Notes: generated from the sequence alone by a model not told the origin. 64,000 nucleotides of DNA from Papio anubis (GCF_008728515.1 NW_022167319.1:186001-250000), one strand, 5' to 3'. Shown: positions 24,246 to 36,419, numbered from the stretch's first letter. Program-made: numbers and translations.

Positions 24246-24774
24246 AATTTTTTTTAAATTCACAAAACCTAAGACAAAACGGATTCTAATAAGATCAAAA
24301 GCACCTCAGGGTCTAACATTGAAGAATAGAGAGACAAAATATAAAATAAAGCTCGTAATTATTCTGTATCACTTGTACATAAAATCTAAATATTGAATAG
24401 TGCTATAATTGCAGACTTGCCATATTTACCTATAGCGCATTTACAAACTCTCTTTCTCTCTCCAAACCAGAAATAATGTAACCTCTGACCATGCCACATC
24501 TACAGAAGTGTCTGATCAGTAAGGCCAGCCATTTCCAAAGCTTTTAGTAAGAGAACAGAGAGGCTACCAATCTAGTTGACAAATGTAAAAGGCAGATGAA
24601 CATATATAGGGGTTTGCAAGTGTCAGCCTCCATTTAAAGTACAATTCTCTCATTGTGCCATTAGTAAATAACATTTTGGTTGATTTCTTCAGTTACACAA
24701 AGAATTAGTGTCTTCCTTTATGATTAAGGAGAGATTGCCCTGTAAGTCTCAGCAAACGATACAAATTTAAGTAC
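24246..24774. other. No recognised feature
   Basis: Single-copy-looking DNA. Confidence 0.35.
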
Positions 24775-25255
24775 AAGTTGAAATCCTGTCATTTGGAGCA
24801 ACATGGATAGAACCGGAGGTCATTATGTTAAGTGAAATAAGCTAGGCACAAATATCACATTTCTTATTCATATGTGAGAGCTAAAAAAGTAGGTCTCATG
24901 AAGACAAGAGAGTAGACTGGTGGATACCAGAGGCCAGGAAAGGTAGCAGGGAGGGGGAGATAAAGAGAGGTTGATTAATGGGTACAAATATTAATATACA
25001 GTTTGATAGAAGAAATAAGATCTAGTGTTCAACAGATCAGTGGGATGACTACAGGTTACAATAATCTATTGTATATTTCAAAATAGCTAACAGACTAATT
25101 TGAATGTTTCTAGCATAAAGAAAAAACAAATAGGGAAGGTGATGGCTATCCCAATTACACTGATTAGACCTTTACAAATTACATCAATGTATTAAATTAT
25201 AACATTACCCTCAAAATATGTACATCTATTATGTATCAATAAAAAAATAAATTTA
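24775..25255 (+). mobile_element. L1 ORF2 end and 3' UTR
   Basis: L1 text GGAGCAACATGGATAGAACC, ATTATGTTAAGTGAAATAAG, then a 3' UTR ending ATGTATCAATAAAAAAATAA. Confidence 0.85.
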
Positions 25256-25560
25256 GGCTGGGCATGGTGGCTCACACCTGTAAATGCCAGCACTTTGGAA
25301 GGCCAAGGTGGGAGGATCTCTTGAGTCAAGGAGCTCAGGACAAGGGTTGAGCCTGGGCAATGCAGTGAGATCCCATCTCTAAAAAAAAATTAAGAAATTT
25401 GCCAGGCATGGTGGCTCATGTCTGTAGTTCCAGCTACTCAGGAGGCTGAAGTGGAAGGATCACTTGAACCTGGGAGGTTGATGCAGCGAGCTAAGATTGT
25501 GCCACTGCACATCAGCCTGGGTGACAGAGCGAGACCATGTCTAGAAAAAATAATAAAAAA
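25256..25560 (+). mobile_element. Alu (older)
   Basis: Sense Alu inserted in the A-rich tail of the L1; AAAAATAAATTT is found on both sides. Confidence 0.88.
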
Positions 25561-26518
25561 TTTACAAAAATAAATTTTAGAAACAACAAAACTGATTGCA
25601 ATAAAAACTGAATCAAAAAAATTAAGCAAGTGGTTTACATATCTCCTGATATGGTCAAATTTTCTTAATTTCCTAACTACTTTTTTTCCACAAGGGTCCT
25701 GGGTATTTTCTCACTTCTAAGTGGTATTATCTACCTCTACTTTAACTTTCCATACCAAATGAACAAATTTACCAAACATTTTATCATTAATCTAAAACTT
25801 AACGGGAATGGCATATGATCGGCATGGCTTTACCATCAACTTCACATAAGTGTTCAGAAACTAGGTGAAAGTGAACTCCTAACTTGAAGGAGCTTTTAAT
25901 GCTTGCATGAACATTTTCTAGGCCTTCAAAGGCTGTTACTGCTGTTTCTCCCTCTCCTTTTTTTTTTTTTTTTTTTTTTTTGTCTTTTTTAATATCTTGT
26001 TCTCTTCTTTCCCCCACTGAAATTCAAGAATATGTAGCTACCATAAGCTTGGGATATCCTAGAAACAATGATGGTTAGAAGACTGGTATGGTTTCTACAC
26101 ACTCATCTTTTAATTGATGTCTTCTACCCACTCACTCTTACTCATACCCAGCCCCATATTATTGAAACTTCAACTTGCCTCTGTTATGTTCAGGTTTCAA
26201 GCCTGGGGAAGATAACACTTTAAAATGCCGTAAGTGCAGTGGGAAGGGACTCAGGAGGTAGCCAGAAAACCTAGAAATTATGACTAGGACTGGATACTTT
26301 GGCATTAATACCTATGTTTTGCAATGTCCAAAGCATGACTAGAATTGATCTTTCACCCCCTGAATGCTGTCATATTCCCATATTACCTGTATTTCCGTGC
26401 CTAAATAACACCATATAGACAAATTCTCCAATTTTATATCAACTTGATTCACACTGAAGCTGCCACATCTTAAATTAGGAATGCTTTCAGCTACAAGAAC
26501 AGAAAAGTCTGACAGAAT
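25561..26518. other. Unrecognised sequence with a T24 tract
   Basis: A pure T24 run at 25958-25981 is the only simple repeat. No gene or repeat family recognised. Confidence 0.4.
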
Positions 26519-26808
26519 GCTGGGCGCAGTGGCTTACACTAGTAATCCCAGCACTTTGGGAGGCTGAGGCGGGTGGATCATGAGGTCAGAAGATTGAGAC
26601 CATCCTGGCCAACCTAGTGAAACCCTGCCTCTACTAAAAATACAAAAATTAGCCGGGCATGGTGGCAGGTGCCTGTAATCCCAGCTACTCAGGAGGCTGA
26701 AGCAGAGAATTGCTTGGACCCAGGAGGCAGAGGTTGCAGGGAGCCAAGATCACACCACTGCACTCCAGCCTGGGTGATACAGCGAGACTCCATCTCAAAA
26801 AAAAAAAG
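26519..26808 (+). mobile_element. AluS/Y-like element
   Basis: Full-length sense Alu. Target duplication AAAAGTCTGACAG before, AAAAATCTGACAG after. Confidence 0.92.
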
Positions 26809-26922
26809 AAAAATCTGACAGGTAGCTTAGACTCTTAGTAGTCTGTATCCTTAACAAGAAGTCCAAAAGTTATCTCAGGGCTATTCTGGCAGCTCAATAA
26901 TGTCGTTAAGAACTCAGACTCG

Positions 26923-27822
26923 GCAGTTCCCATCATCTTCGGGAGCTGTAGAGGTATGAATTTAAGACAGGCCTATTTTATTAATTTATTTCCAAATGCA
27001 GCGAAAGGTCCAACGACCATCTGTGGGCAACTTAATTCAGGGCCCCCAATTTGTACATGAAAAACTCTCAGATACAGCCAACGCCATGGGTTTTGCAGAC
27101 CTGAAAAGCCCCACTGGCCTCCAGGTGCTCAATGATTACCTGGAAGACAAGAGCTACATCAAGGGGTATGTGCCATCACAAACAGATGTGGCAGTATTTG
27201 AAGCAGTGCCTGGCCCACTGCCTGCCGACTTGTGTCATGCCCTACATTGGTATAATCACATCAAGTCTTACGAAAAGGAAAAGGCCAGCCTGCCAGGAGT
27301 GAAGAAAGCTTTGGGCAAGTATGGTCCTGCAGATGTGGAAGACACTACAGGAAGTGGAGCTACACAGATAGTAAAGATGATGATGACATTGAGTTCTCTG
27401 GATCTGATGAGGAGGAGGAAAGTGAAGAAGCAAAGAGGCTAAGGGAAGAACGTCTTGCACAATATGAATCAAAGAAAGCCAAAAAAAACCTGCACTTGTT
27501 TCCAAGTCTACCATCTTACTAGATGTGAAACCTTGGGATGATGAGGCAGATATGGAGAAATTAGAGGGCGTCAGAAGCATTCAAGCAGACGGCTTAGTCC
27601 GGGGCTCATCTAAACTAGTTCCAGTGGGATACAGAATTAAGAAACTTCAAATACAGTGTGTAGTTGAAGATGATAAAGTTGGAACAGATATGCTGGAGGA
27701 GCAGATGACTGCATTTGAGGACTATGTGCAGTCCATGGATGTGGCTGCTTTCAACAAGATCTAAAATCCATCCTGGATCATGACATTTAAATAAAAGCTT
27801 GAAAGATTGGAAAAAAAAAAAA
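26923..27822 (+). pseudogene. EEF1B2P1: EEF1B2 processed pseudogene
   Basis: An intronless copy of the mRNA of translation elongation factor 1 beta, the guanine-exchange subunit for eEF1A. Coding-derived part is 27086-27764 (679 nt against 678 expected for 225 residues). The N-terminal GST-like part, the acidic EESEEAKRLREERLAQYES linker and the C-terminal exchange domain ending VAAFNKI are all recognisable. Breaks: a 2-bp CA insertion in GGAGCTACACAGATAG (about 27356), 2 extra A in GCCAAAAAAAACC (about 27481-27488), and a 3-bp loss in AGAGGGCGTC (about 27569). AATAAA at 27789-27794 and a 14-base A tail follow. Target-site duplication AAGAACTCAGACTC (26909-26922) and AAGATCTCAGACTC (27823-27836) proves retroposition. 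The 160-nt 5' leader is long and not identified. The symbol rests on my memory of a 15q21.2 pseudogene. Confidence 0.95.
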
Positions 27823-27838
27823 AAGATCTCAGACTCTT

Positions 27839-28457
27839 GGCTGGGTGCAGTGACTCACACCTGTAATCCCATCACTTTGGGGGGCCAAGGCGGGCAGATC
27901 TCTTGAGGTCAGGAGTTTGAGACCAGCCTGGCCAACATGGCAAAACCCTCTCTCTGCTAAAAAATATGAAAATTAGGCCGGACACGGTGGTACACGCCTG
28001 TAATCCCAGCACTTTGGGAGGCTGAGGCAGGCAGATCATGAGGTCAGGAGATGGAGACCATCCTGGCTAACGCAGTGAAACTCCATCTCTACTAAAAATA
28101 CAAAAAATTAGCCGGGCGTGGTGGCAGGCATCTGTAGTCCTAGCTACTCAGGAGGCTGAGGCAGGAGAATGGCTTGAACCCGGGAGGTGAGCCAGGTTTT
28201 GCAGTGAGCCGAGACTGTGCCACTGCACTCTAGCCTGGGCAACACAGCAAGACTCTGTCTCAAAAAAATAATAATAATATGAAAATTAGCTGGGCATGGT
28301 GGCACACGCCTGTAATCCCAGCTACTCAGGTGGCTGAGGTGTGGGAATCACTTGAACCTAGGAGGCGGAGGTTGCAGTTAGCCGAGATCGTGCCATTGTA
28401 CTCCAGCCTGGGCAACAGAGTGAGACCTTTTCTCAAAAAAAAAAAAAAAAAAAAAAT
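27839..28457 (+). mobile_element. Alu interrupted by a younger Alu
   Basis: Left part 27839-27976, right part 28290-28457. The break lies at AATATGAAAATTAG, which is duplicated at 27963-27976 and 28276-28289. Confidence 0.93.
27977..28275 (+). mobile_element. AluY/S nested in an Alu
   Basis: Full-length sense Alu inserted into the middle A-rich linker region of the older Alu with an exact 14-bp target duplication; tail contains (AAT)n. Confidence 0.93.
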
Positions 28458-28468
28458 TCAGTCCCTTG

Positions 28469-28764
28469 GCCAGACACAGTGGCTCATGCTTTATTTCCAG
28501 CAATTTGGGAGGCCAAGGAGGGTGAATCTCTTGAGGTCAGGAGTTCAACACCAGCCTGGCCAACATGGTGAAACCCCAACTCTACCGAAAATACAAAATT
28601 AGCCGGCGTGGTTGCCTGCACCTGTAATCCCAGGTACACAGGTGGCTGAGGCATGAGAATCGCTTGAACCTGAGAGGGGGAGGTGGCAGTGAGCTGAAAT
28701 TGTGCCACTGCACTCTAGCCTGGGCTATAGAATGAAACTCTGTCTCAAAAAAAAAAAAAAAAAA
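28469..28764 (+). mobile_element. Alu
   Basis: Third consecutive sense Alu of this cluster, diverged, with an 18-base A tail. Confidence 0.9.
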
Positions 28765-29467
28765 GAACTCAGTTTCTGTCTTTTCTTTCTGCTCTACCTT
28801 CTTAGCTTGTTAGCTTTTCATTCTGAGGCTTGTTGCCTTATAATTACAATTTGGCTGCCACAACTCCATACATCACATTCCACACTTAAGGATGGAAGAA
28901 AGAGAGTATACATACAAACAAATGTTTCTATTCCTTTTATGGGAGAAGCTACTTCCCCCCGCCCCCCGCCCCCCTACCCCATAGAGGTCTTCCAGAAGAT
29001 TTCTGGTTATATCACATGAGCCCGAACTAAATCACACAGCTAGCCCTAACTGCAAGAAGTTAGAAAAAGGCATATTTGTCTTCCAACCTCTATAACAGAA
29101 AGAGAAATGGGTTTGGAACTGGCTTTAGGATTCAAACAACAGTTTACGACACATGTCTATATTACACATAAAATGCTAATTATGCTAGTTAATTACAACT
29201 AGGTGCAGGACCTTTAAAAGTCCTGGTTTAGAATACAGTTCTCCTTTCCAGCAGAAAACCGGTTAAGAATGTTAATGAAGGAGACATTAAAAAGGGACGG
29301 GAATGAAAGCTACAGCTTTGTCAGATGGTGCTGACAGTGCTGAGTTGTAGACAGATTACAACTGAAACAGTATCCATAGCCAAATCCTATCTAGAATGAA
29401 GGGAAAATTGTAATAGTGTACATAGCTGATGTCCTAAAATGTTCCAGAAGCTTTAAGAGTGTAATAA
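28765..29467. other. Unrecognised sequence with C-rich tract
   Basis: Contains the C-rich run at 28955-28980 (four C tracts of 6, 6, 6 and 4). No repeat family recognised elsewhere. Confidence 0.5.
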
Positions 29468-29753
29468 GGGCCTGGTGCAGGGACTCACACCTGTAATCCC
29501 AGCATTTTGGGAGGCCAAGGCAGTAGGATCACTTGAGCCTAGGAGCAGACAAGCCTGGGCAACATGGCAAAACCCCAACTCTACAAAAAAAAATACAAAA
29601 ATCAGCAAGGCATGGTGGCATGCACCTGTAGTGCCAGCCAAAGTGGGAGGATCACTTGAGACCGAGAGGTCAAGGCTGCAGTGAGCCATGATTCCGCCAC
29701 TACACTCTAGCCTGGGCAACAGAATGAGACCCTGTCTCAAAAAAAAAAAAAAA
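29468..29753 (+). mobile_element. Alu (older)
   Basis: Sense Alu lacking a short piece of the right arm. GTGTAATAA before and GTGTGATAA after are the likely target duplication. Confidence 0.88.
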
Positions 29754-29844
29754 GTGTGATAACTAGAGATCTATCTGGGGCTACCATTTTTCTTTAAATA
29801 AGAAAATAGATTTTTACAAAGTATTTAAAATAGACAAGCCAATA

Positions 29845-30035
29845 ATACTAAGAGTTAACACTAAGGGACTCTATTATGATATGCCAAGTACTCAGCTTTA
29901 CATATATATGTATGTATCTAATCTCTCAATTGTCCTATCAGGTAAGTACATTCACTAATTTGCTTATGGTCACACAAGGAGAAGCTCAACCTAACTCTAG
30001 AGATCATGCCCTTAACCATATTACATTACTGTTTG
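29845..30035 (-). mobile_element. MIR fragment
   Basis: Antisense MIR pattern: AATTGTCCTATCAGGTAAGTAC, TATGGTCACACAAGG, CATGCCCTTAACCATATTACA. Confidence 0.65.
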
Positions 30036-30735
30036 TTATTTTATTTGTTCTCCTCGGTGTTTCTTATTCATTTTATGTATTTGTTATTTAATCATTCAAA
30101 TTTGTAAAGTTTAACTCTTGTTTATAAATCGTAAATTGTCTTTCTCTACTTTCTTTCCATAGTATTTCTAGTTCACAAAGTCCTAAAATGGCAAAGCTGT
30201 TTCAATATCTTTCAAAAACTTAGAATCAGATAATCCAAATGGATTTTGTAGCTAGTTTTATGAAAGCTTTGATAACATTACAACAAACCTTGTTAGGGTT
30301 TTATAAGAAAAAAAAAAAAAGAACTAACCCGACAAAATAAACCACCAAAAAAGGCATCACAACACACAAGGTACAAACAACAAAAGTAGAAACATAAATA
30401 TACATCTATATTAGTCCTATGTGTTCTAAATCCCTCCTCTGTTTCATCTACTGTGAGTTTGCTACCTCCACAGCACACTGGCATACCATTGGTTCCCTGA
30501 ATTATTGGGCTATTATTCCCCACCTCGCCCCCAACCCCCCGCCAAAACAATAACCCTGTTTGCTCCACACATAGCTGGTAACACACATGTGGTTAATTAT
30601 ACCCAAATCTCTAGTCTCAAACTACCATACTTAGCTTTTTATTTTAGGTTTTTATGCTTCCTTTTTTCTTTTACTGTGTTTTTCTTTACATCTTTATTAT
30701 TATGTTCCTAGAAATTTAGCTCCCAAACACACATA
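30036..30735. other. No recognised feature
   Basis: AT-rich with a C-rich patch (CCCCACCTCGCCCCCAACCC, about 30518-30537). No family recognised. Confidence 0.35.
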
Positions 30736-30753
30736 AGATCCTTCCATACTTTC

Positions 30754-31066
30754 TTTTTTTGTTTGTTTGTTTGTTTGTTTGTTTGAGACGGAGTCTCGCT
30801 CTGTCGCCCAGGCTGGAGTGCAGTGGCCGGATCTCAGCTCACTGCAAACTCCGCCTCCCGGGTTCACGCCATTCTCCTGCCTCAGCCTCCCGAGTAGCTG
30901 GGACTACAGGCGCCCGCCACCTCGCCCAGCTAGTTTTTTGTATTTTTTAGTAGAGACGGGGTTTCACCGTGTTCGCCAGGATGGTCTTGATCTTCTGACC
31001 TCGTGATCCGCCCGTCTCGGCCTCCCAAAGTGCTGGGATTACAGGCTTGAGCCACCGCGCCCGGCC
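30754..31066 (-). mobile_element. AluYR-like (Old World monkey) insertion
   Basis: Well-preserved full-length antisense Alu with a (GTTT)n tail. Same lineage variants as the copy at 6914-7212 (CCGGATCTCAGCTCACTGC, CTAGTTTTTTGTATTTTTTA, CTTGAGCCACCGCGCCCGG). Exact 18-bp target duplication AGATCCTTCCATACTTTC at 30736-30753 and 31067-31084. Confidence 0.94.
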
Positions 31067-31213
31067 AGATCCTTCCATACTTTCAACAATACAATGAAAT
31101 CTGTATCTTCTTATCTACCCAAAAAAACCATAAGCCATATGTTATATGTTATTTTCTCCTATTCTCTCCTCATGTATTATTAAAATTAGAAGTGGATTAA
31201 ACTTTTTTGTAAA

Positions 31214-31509
31214 TTTTTTTTTTTTTTGAGACAGAGTCTTGCTCTATCACCCAGGCTGGAGTGCAGTGGTTTGATCTCGGCTCATTGCAGCCTCAACTCT
31301 CGGGCTCAAGCAATCCTCTCACCTCAGCCTCCTGAGTAGCTGGGACTACAGGCATGTGCCACCACACCCAGCTAAGTCTTTAATTTTTTGTACAGACGGA
31401 GTCTAACCATGTTGCTCTGGCTTGAATTGAACTCCTGGGCTCAAGCAATCCAACTGCCTCAGCCTCCCAAAGTGTTGGGATTACAAGCATGAGACCTAGG
31501 CACCTGGCC
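31214..31509 (-). mobile_element. AluJ/S-like element
   Basis: Full-length diverged antisense Alu with a T-run. Confidence 0.9.
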
Positions 31510-32689
31510 AGATTAAACCCTTTTTTTAGTTTACTCAAAGGTAGTGTCCTCATATTGGGTTGGAAAACCAAGATGATCACATATAAGGATCTTCCTGCTT
31601 GTCTCTCCAGCTGTTTTTCCCAACTCTGGCTAATCTCTGTTTAATAAGGCATCTTTCTTTAACAATTTAGAAGAAAGACAAAAACAAAAAAACTCCAGGA
31701 CAGCATGATCAGCTGACAGACAGCATGATTAGCAAAGAAAACAGTGATGGGAACATACAAGCCTCTTCTCTCCCTCCAATAACCTGGCAGACAACCCCAC
31801 CTGGTATTTGTCCCATACTTGTAACACACAAATGTTTGCTTGCTAGGTCAACTGTATTTAAACTAAAATATGACAGCTGTAAATAAGAAAATAGAATAGG
31901 TGCCATTTTTAGATTCTAACAAGCCAAAGTTCAGGCACTGCTCTCTTGAAAACTGTCACCAAAGGCAAAGAGAGAGCAGCCTCAAGACGAAATAAGAGAA
32001 AATCACTACATGGCCTGAATGATTCACGTTGAAATCAGAGGCATCAGATGAGGACTTAAGATAGATCAATAGCTTAAAAAGGTCTCAAGTGAACAGTCTG
32101 TGCCATTCTCCTTCTCTAATCTCTTGGAGAAAAAAAAAAAAGAGCACAAAAAAGCTCTAAGGTCTTTTAATGAGACTATTATTCCATTAATTATTTGAGG
32201 CAGTTTTTGTTTCACTAGAATTAATTAACATAACCCTTCTACTTTCAGCTCCAGCTGCATCTGATGTCATTGCTATGGCCATGAAGAATGAAAACCAAAG
32301 GACAACTGGCTACTTAAGGAATTAAGCTGACTAAAATGAAAACCATTCACCACAGCAGTTCCAGTACTCTGGCTGAGACTCTGTTTTTCTACATATAGCC
32401 CACACATTCTGACCAAACTCAAATCTACGCAATTTCAAACTCAGAACACTTTAACTGCTGCCCCACTGAAGCCATTTTCAAGCTGGAATCATGTTTAATA
32501 AACTACTCCATCTATTTCACCATATATATTTTTTAAAATAATTAATTTAGCCTCTACTCATTCAGATCTATTAAGTTTCACCATAGTCTATCATGGTTAC
32601 CTTATAAAATCCTCTTAAACATAACCAACAGATAAATCAAATAAGAATTTTTGGAAATGTTTAACCTTAAGGACAATATTATTTTAAGA
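31510..32689. other. Repeat-poor sequence
   Basis: Part of the longest Alu-free stretch of the window (31510-34792, broken only by a hAT element). No exon or family recognised. Confidence 0.4.
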
Positions 32690-32697
32690 ATCTAGGT

Positions 32698-33055
32698 CAA
32701 GGGTCTCCCATCCCCGGGCTGCGAACCAGTATCAGTCCCTGGCCTGTTAGGAACCGGGCCTCACAGCAGGAGGTGAGTGGTGAGCTAGTGAGCAATACCG
32801 CCTGAGCTCCACCTCCTGTCAGATCAGCAGTGGCATTAGATTCTCGTAGGAGCATGAACCCTATTATGAACTGCATATGCGAAGGATCAAGGTTGCATGC
32901 TTCTCATGAGAATCTAACTAATGCCTGATGATCTAAGGTGAAACAGTTTCATCCCAAAACCAACCATTACCATCACCACACCCGCTCCCCAGGTCTGTGG
33001 AAAAACTGTCTTCCATGAAACCGGTCCCTGGGGCCAAAAAGGTTGGGGACCACTG
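32698..33055. mobile_element. MER1-like hAT-Charlie DNA transposon
   Basis: A 358-bp non-autonomous element with imperfect terminal inverted repeats (CAAGGGTCTCCC left, GGGGACCACTG right), palindromic-looking interior (CCTGTTAGGAACCGGG, AAACCGGTCCCTGG) and diverged 8-bp target duplications (ATCTAGGT 32690-32697, ACCTAAGT 33056-33063). The size of the duplication and the termini fit hAT-Charlie; MER1 is from memory. Confidence 0.82.
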
Positions 33056-33063
33056 ACCTAAGT

Positions 33064-34792
33064 CTAATGTATAGAATGGCACAGATTACAAATGAGTCTT
33101 ACAGATTTGTGAAACAGTCACTGACTTTCATTTAATTGTACCCCTCACTTTGATTTTTCATGAACTCAAATGAGACATCCTAATCCTCAATCTAACCAGT
33201 TAAGCTGTACTATACAGGTTTTGTGCAGGTCCTTCTTAAACACACCCTAGCAGAGGCCCCAGCTCCAAAAGACAAATTGGACCTCAATGACTCCCACAGG
33301 CAGTGACTGAGGAGGCAACTTCTGCATTGTCCACAGACTATGCTCATTTTCCTGAGACTAAGGCACCGCTCCTTACACAGACTCAGAAAACTCTTCAGCC
33401 CTAGGAGATGCCACCTCTGACCCAAGGGAAGTGAATGCCTTCTGAAGAACCAGGCTCCTTAAAACCCCTGGCCAGTTTCCCAGACACATTTCAGTTGTAA
33501 ACTCATTATGAGAAATATTTAATTATGGAATCTGCAAACCAGGGGAGCTTATTTGAAATACATTAACTAAATAACTCCTTTTCAGATCTTTCAAGATCAC
33601 AGTCTGTCTCAGAGATTATTTCCCACATTACTTCTCCTGATTCAGTACATGTGCTTTTTTCTTGAATAACTGCCTCTGCTATATTTCTCCTTCCTTTAGC
33701 CTAAGTCAACCTTTCCATTTCTAAAGCCAACAGCTTCTGAGTAACCAGGCTATCCTCCCATTAAATATGCATGCAAGAGCTTGACAAATCTTGAGTGCCT
33801 TTAATTACTCAGGGATAGTCTCCTCAGCTAACACGAGAATACAACTCATGCTCATATGGCTTCCAAAATACTGGAATAGGAAGGGATCCTTTAGCCTCTC
33901 AGGTTGGAACTAACTGGCCCACTGATTAATAATCTTAACCTATCTACCTCTGTAGTTTGGAGAACTGCCTTCTAGTAAGCTGTTGTGCCTGGCATACTCT
34001 GAGGTTCCAAATACATAACTATTTTTAAGGATTTATTCCTGAGTTCTTTGATACTTCTGTTTGTTTTTTGGCCTTCTAAGATCTAACTAGATTAATCTTA
34101 ACATTGATACCATAATTCACCAAGTTTTTATACCAATATTGTTATAGTAGAAAAACGGGATGTTTTGCAATTACAGTCAAATTAATTAATGACTACAATT
34201 TATTTCTTTGTAAACAAACACACAAAGGCTTTGGTTATCTTCAGTTTAAATGTAAACTGTCAAAAAATTAGAAGTCCTTATCACAGGGGTCTGGTTGAGT
34301 AACATATGACTAATTAATGCAATATAATACTCCGAAGTCATGAAAAAAACACACTGTGGAATAACACGTATTGGCATGGGAAAACCTTCACAATCGACTT
34401 CTTAGAGAAAACAATCTTGCCACAAAATAATGGTCACAAAGTAAAGCATTTTGCTAAAATATATATATATAGAGAGAGAGAAAAAGACAAGAAGGACATA
34501 CATCAAAATATTAAGAGTATCTGAGGACAGTGAGATTACATACAATTTTTCTTTTGCGTTTCAAAATGTTCCAAGATTCTACCCTGGGCATTTATTATTT
34601 TTATACTTTTTAAAATAGTTTATTTTAAAGGAAAAGAGTTCCCAAGTAATTTTGCGAGTGATTTCCTATACTGTTTCACACCCATTTAATATTAGCAAAG
34701 GTAATGGAACATCTTTTGCCACAGAAGACTCTCAATTATGTTTTAATATAAGTGAGGCAGTTTTTCCAGTTGCCTTTAAAAATAGCAAAAAG
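33064..34792. other. Repeat-poor sequence
   Basis: 1.7 kb without a recognisable interspersed repeat. Only a short (AT)n(AG)n run at about 34460-34482. The minus-strand open frame 33210-33425 shows no family signature. Confidence 0.4.
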
Positions 34793-34965
34793 AGCCAGGT
34801 GCAGTGGCTCACGCCTGTAATCCCAGCACTTTGGGAGGCTGAGGCGGGTGGATCATGAGATCAGGAGACTGAGACCATCCTGGTAAACAGGTTGCAGTGA
34901 GCCGAGATCACACTGGTGCACTCCAGCCTGGGTGACAGAGCAAGACTGTCTCCACAGGAAAAGAA
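34793..34965 (+). mobile_element. Alu with internal deletion
   Basis: Alu start to CCATCCTGGTAAACAG joins GTTGCAGTGAGCCGAG; about 130 bases of the middle and right arm are lost. Confidence 0.88.
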
Positions 34966-35099
34966 AAATAAAAAAAGTATTCCAGATGATCGCTACACAT
35001 AGTAAAGTCTCAGAAACTCTAGTGCTGTGAAAGATCAAGCCAAGACAGTAGGTTTAGAAAAAGATCATAATTCTTAATCACCAGGCTACAGAATACGCT

Positions 35100-35399
35100 G
35101 GCCAGGTGCAGTGGCTCCCACCAGTAATCCCAGCACTTTGGGAGGCCGAGATGGGCAGATCACCTGAGCTCAGGGGTTCAACACCAGCCTGGCCAACATG
35201 GAGAAACCCCATCTCTACTAAAAATACAAAAATTAGCAGGGCGTGGTGCCCTGTGCCTACAATCCCAGATACTGGGGAGGCTGAGGCAGAATAGCTTGAA
35301 CCCGGGAAGCGGAGGTTGTGGTGAGCCGAGATGGCACCATTGCACTCCAGCCTGGGCAACAAAAGCAAAACTCCATCTCAAAAAAAAAAAAAAAAAAAG
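35100..35399 (+). mobile_element. AluS-like element
   Basis: Full-length sense Alu with a 19-base A tail. Confidence 0.92.
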
Positions 35400-35576
35400 A
35401 ATAATTATTTTATTAAAAGAAAATAATTCTTTATAAAGAAGGGGAATGGTGGAAATCAGAAGAAGGCAAAGTTGGCAAGCTCCTGACTTAAAATAAAGAC
35501 TGAATGCCAGGAGGGAAACAGGAGAGATGAGGCAGGCCTAGGTCGAAGGCAGGTCATACAGAGCCTGTGTATTACA

Positions 35577-35745
35577 GCCTCACTGCTCAAGGTGTGGTTC
35601 TCAATTCAGCAACACAGGCATCACCTGGGAGTTGTTAGCAATGCAGTCTCACGCCCCATCACAGACCTACTGAGTCAGAATCTTCCCTTTAACAAGATTC
35701 CCAGTAATTCAGATAGACACCAAAGTTCAGGAAGCATTACACTAA
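35577..35745. mobile_element. MER5-like hAT-Charlie fragment
   Basis: GGTGTGGTTCTCAATTCAGC, GGCATCACCTGGGAGTTGTT and ACAGACCTACTGAGTCAGAA follow the layout of MER5-type elements. Confidence 0.6.
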
Positions 35746-35929
35746 CAAATTTATTTTCAGAACAAAATCCTATGGGGAATCATAAAGGAATTTCAAGCCA
35801 GGTAGTGGCATGATCAGATATGTGCATTACAAAGATCTCACTAGTAACAGAATGAAAAAAAAAAGATTATAGAAAGTAAGACCAAAGATTGCTTAGGAAG
35901 CTGTTTCAGGAACCAGGAAAGAATAAGGG

Positions 35930-36234
35930 ACCAAGAAAAGCATGGTGGCTCATGCCTCTAATCTCAGCACTTCGGGAGGCCAAGGTGGGAGGATCACTAA
36001 AGCCCAGGAATTCGAGACCAGCCTGGGCAACACAGTGAGACCCTGTTTCCAAAATACAAAAAATTAGCTAGGTGTGGTGGCATGCAGCTACTATAGTGCC
36101 AGCTACTTGGGGGGCCGAGGCAGAAGGATTACTTAGCTCACAAGGTTGAGACTGCAGTGAGCTATGATCACGTCACTGCACTCCAGCCTGAGCAACAGAG
36201 CAAGACCCTGTCTCAAGAAAAAAAAAAAAAAAAA
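35930..36234 (+). mobile_element. Alu (older)
   Basis: Sense Alu with a poorly preserved start and an 18-base A tail. Confidence 0.87.
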
Positions 36235-36419
36235 CAGAAAGAAAAAAAAAAGATAAGGGCCCCAAATAAAGCAGCAACAGTACTAGGAAATAACTGATTA
36301 GGTGGGGTGCAGGGGTGCAGGGGAAGGTAAATCAAGACTATTTCTAAGTTTTGTGTTTGGGTTACTGGAGGGATATTGATGTCATTCACCAGACAGGAAC
36401 AAGAAATAACAACAACAAT

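Noticed and set aside
27525..27764. 79-codon frame as a small gene
   Set aside because: It is the last third of the EEF1B2 pseudogene between a frameshift and the native stop.
34460..34482. (AT)n(AG)n run as a regulatory site
   Set aside because: A short simple repeat with no supporting context.
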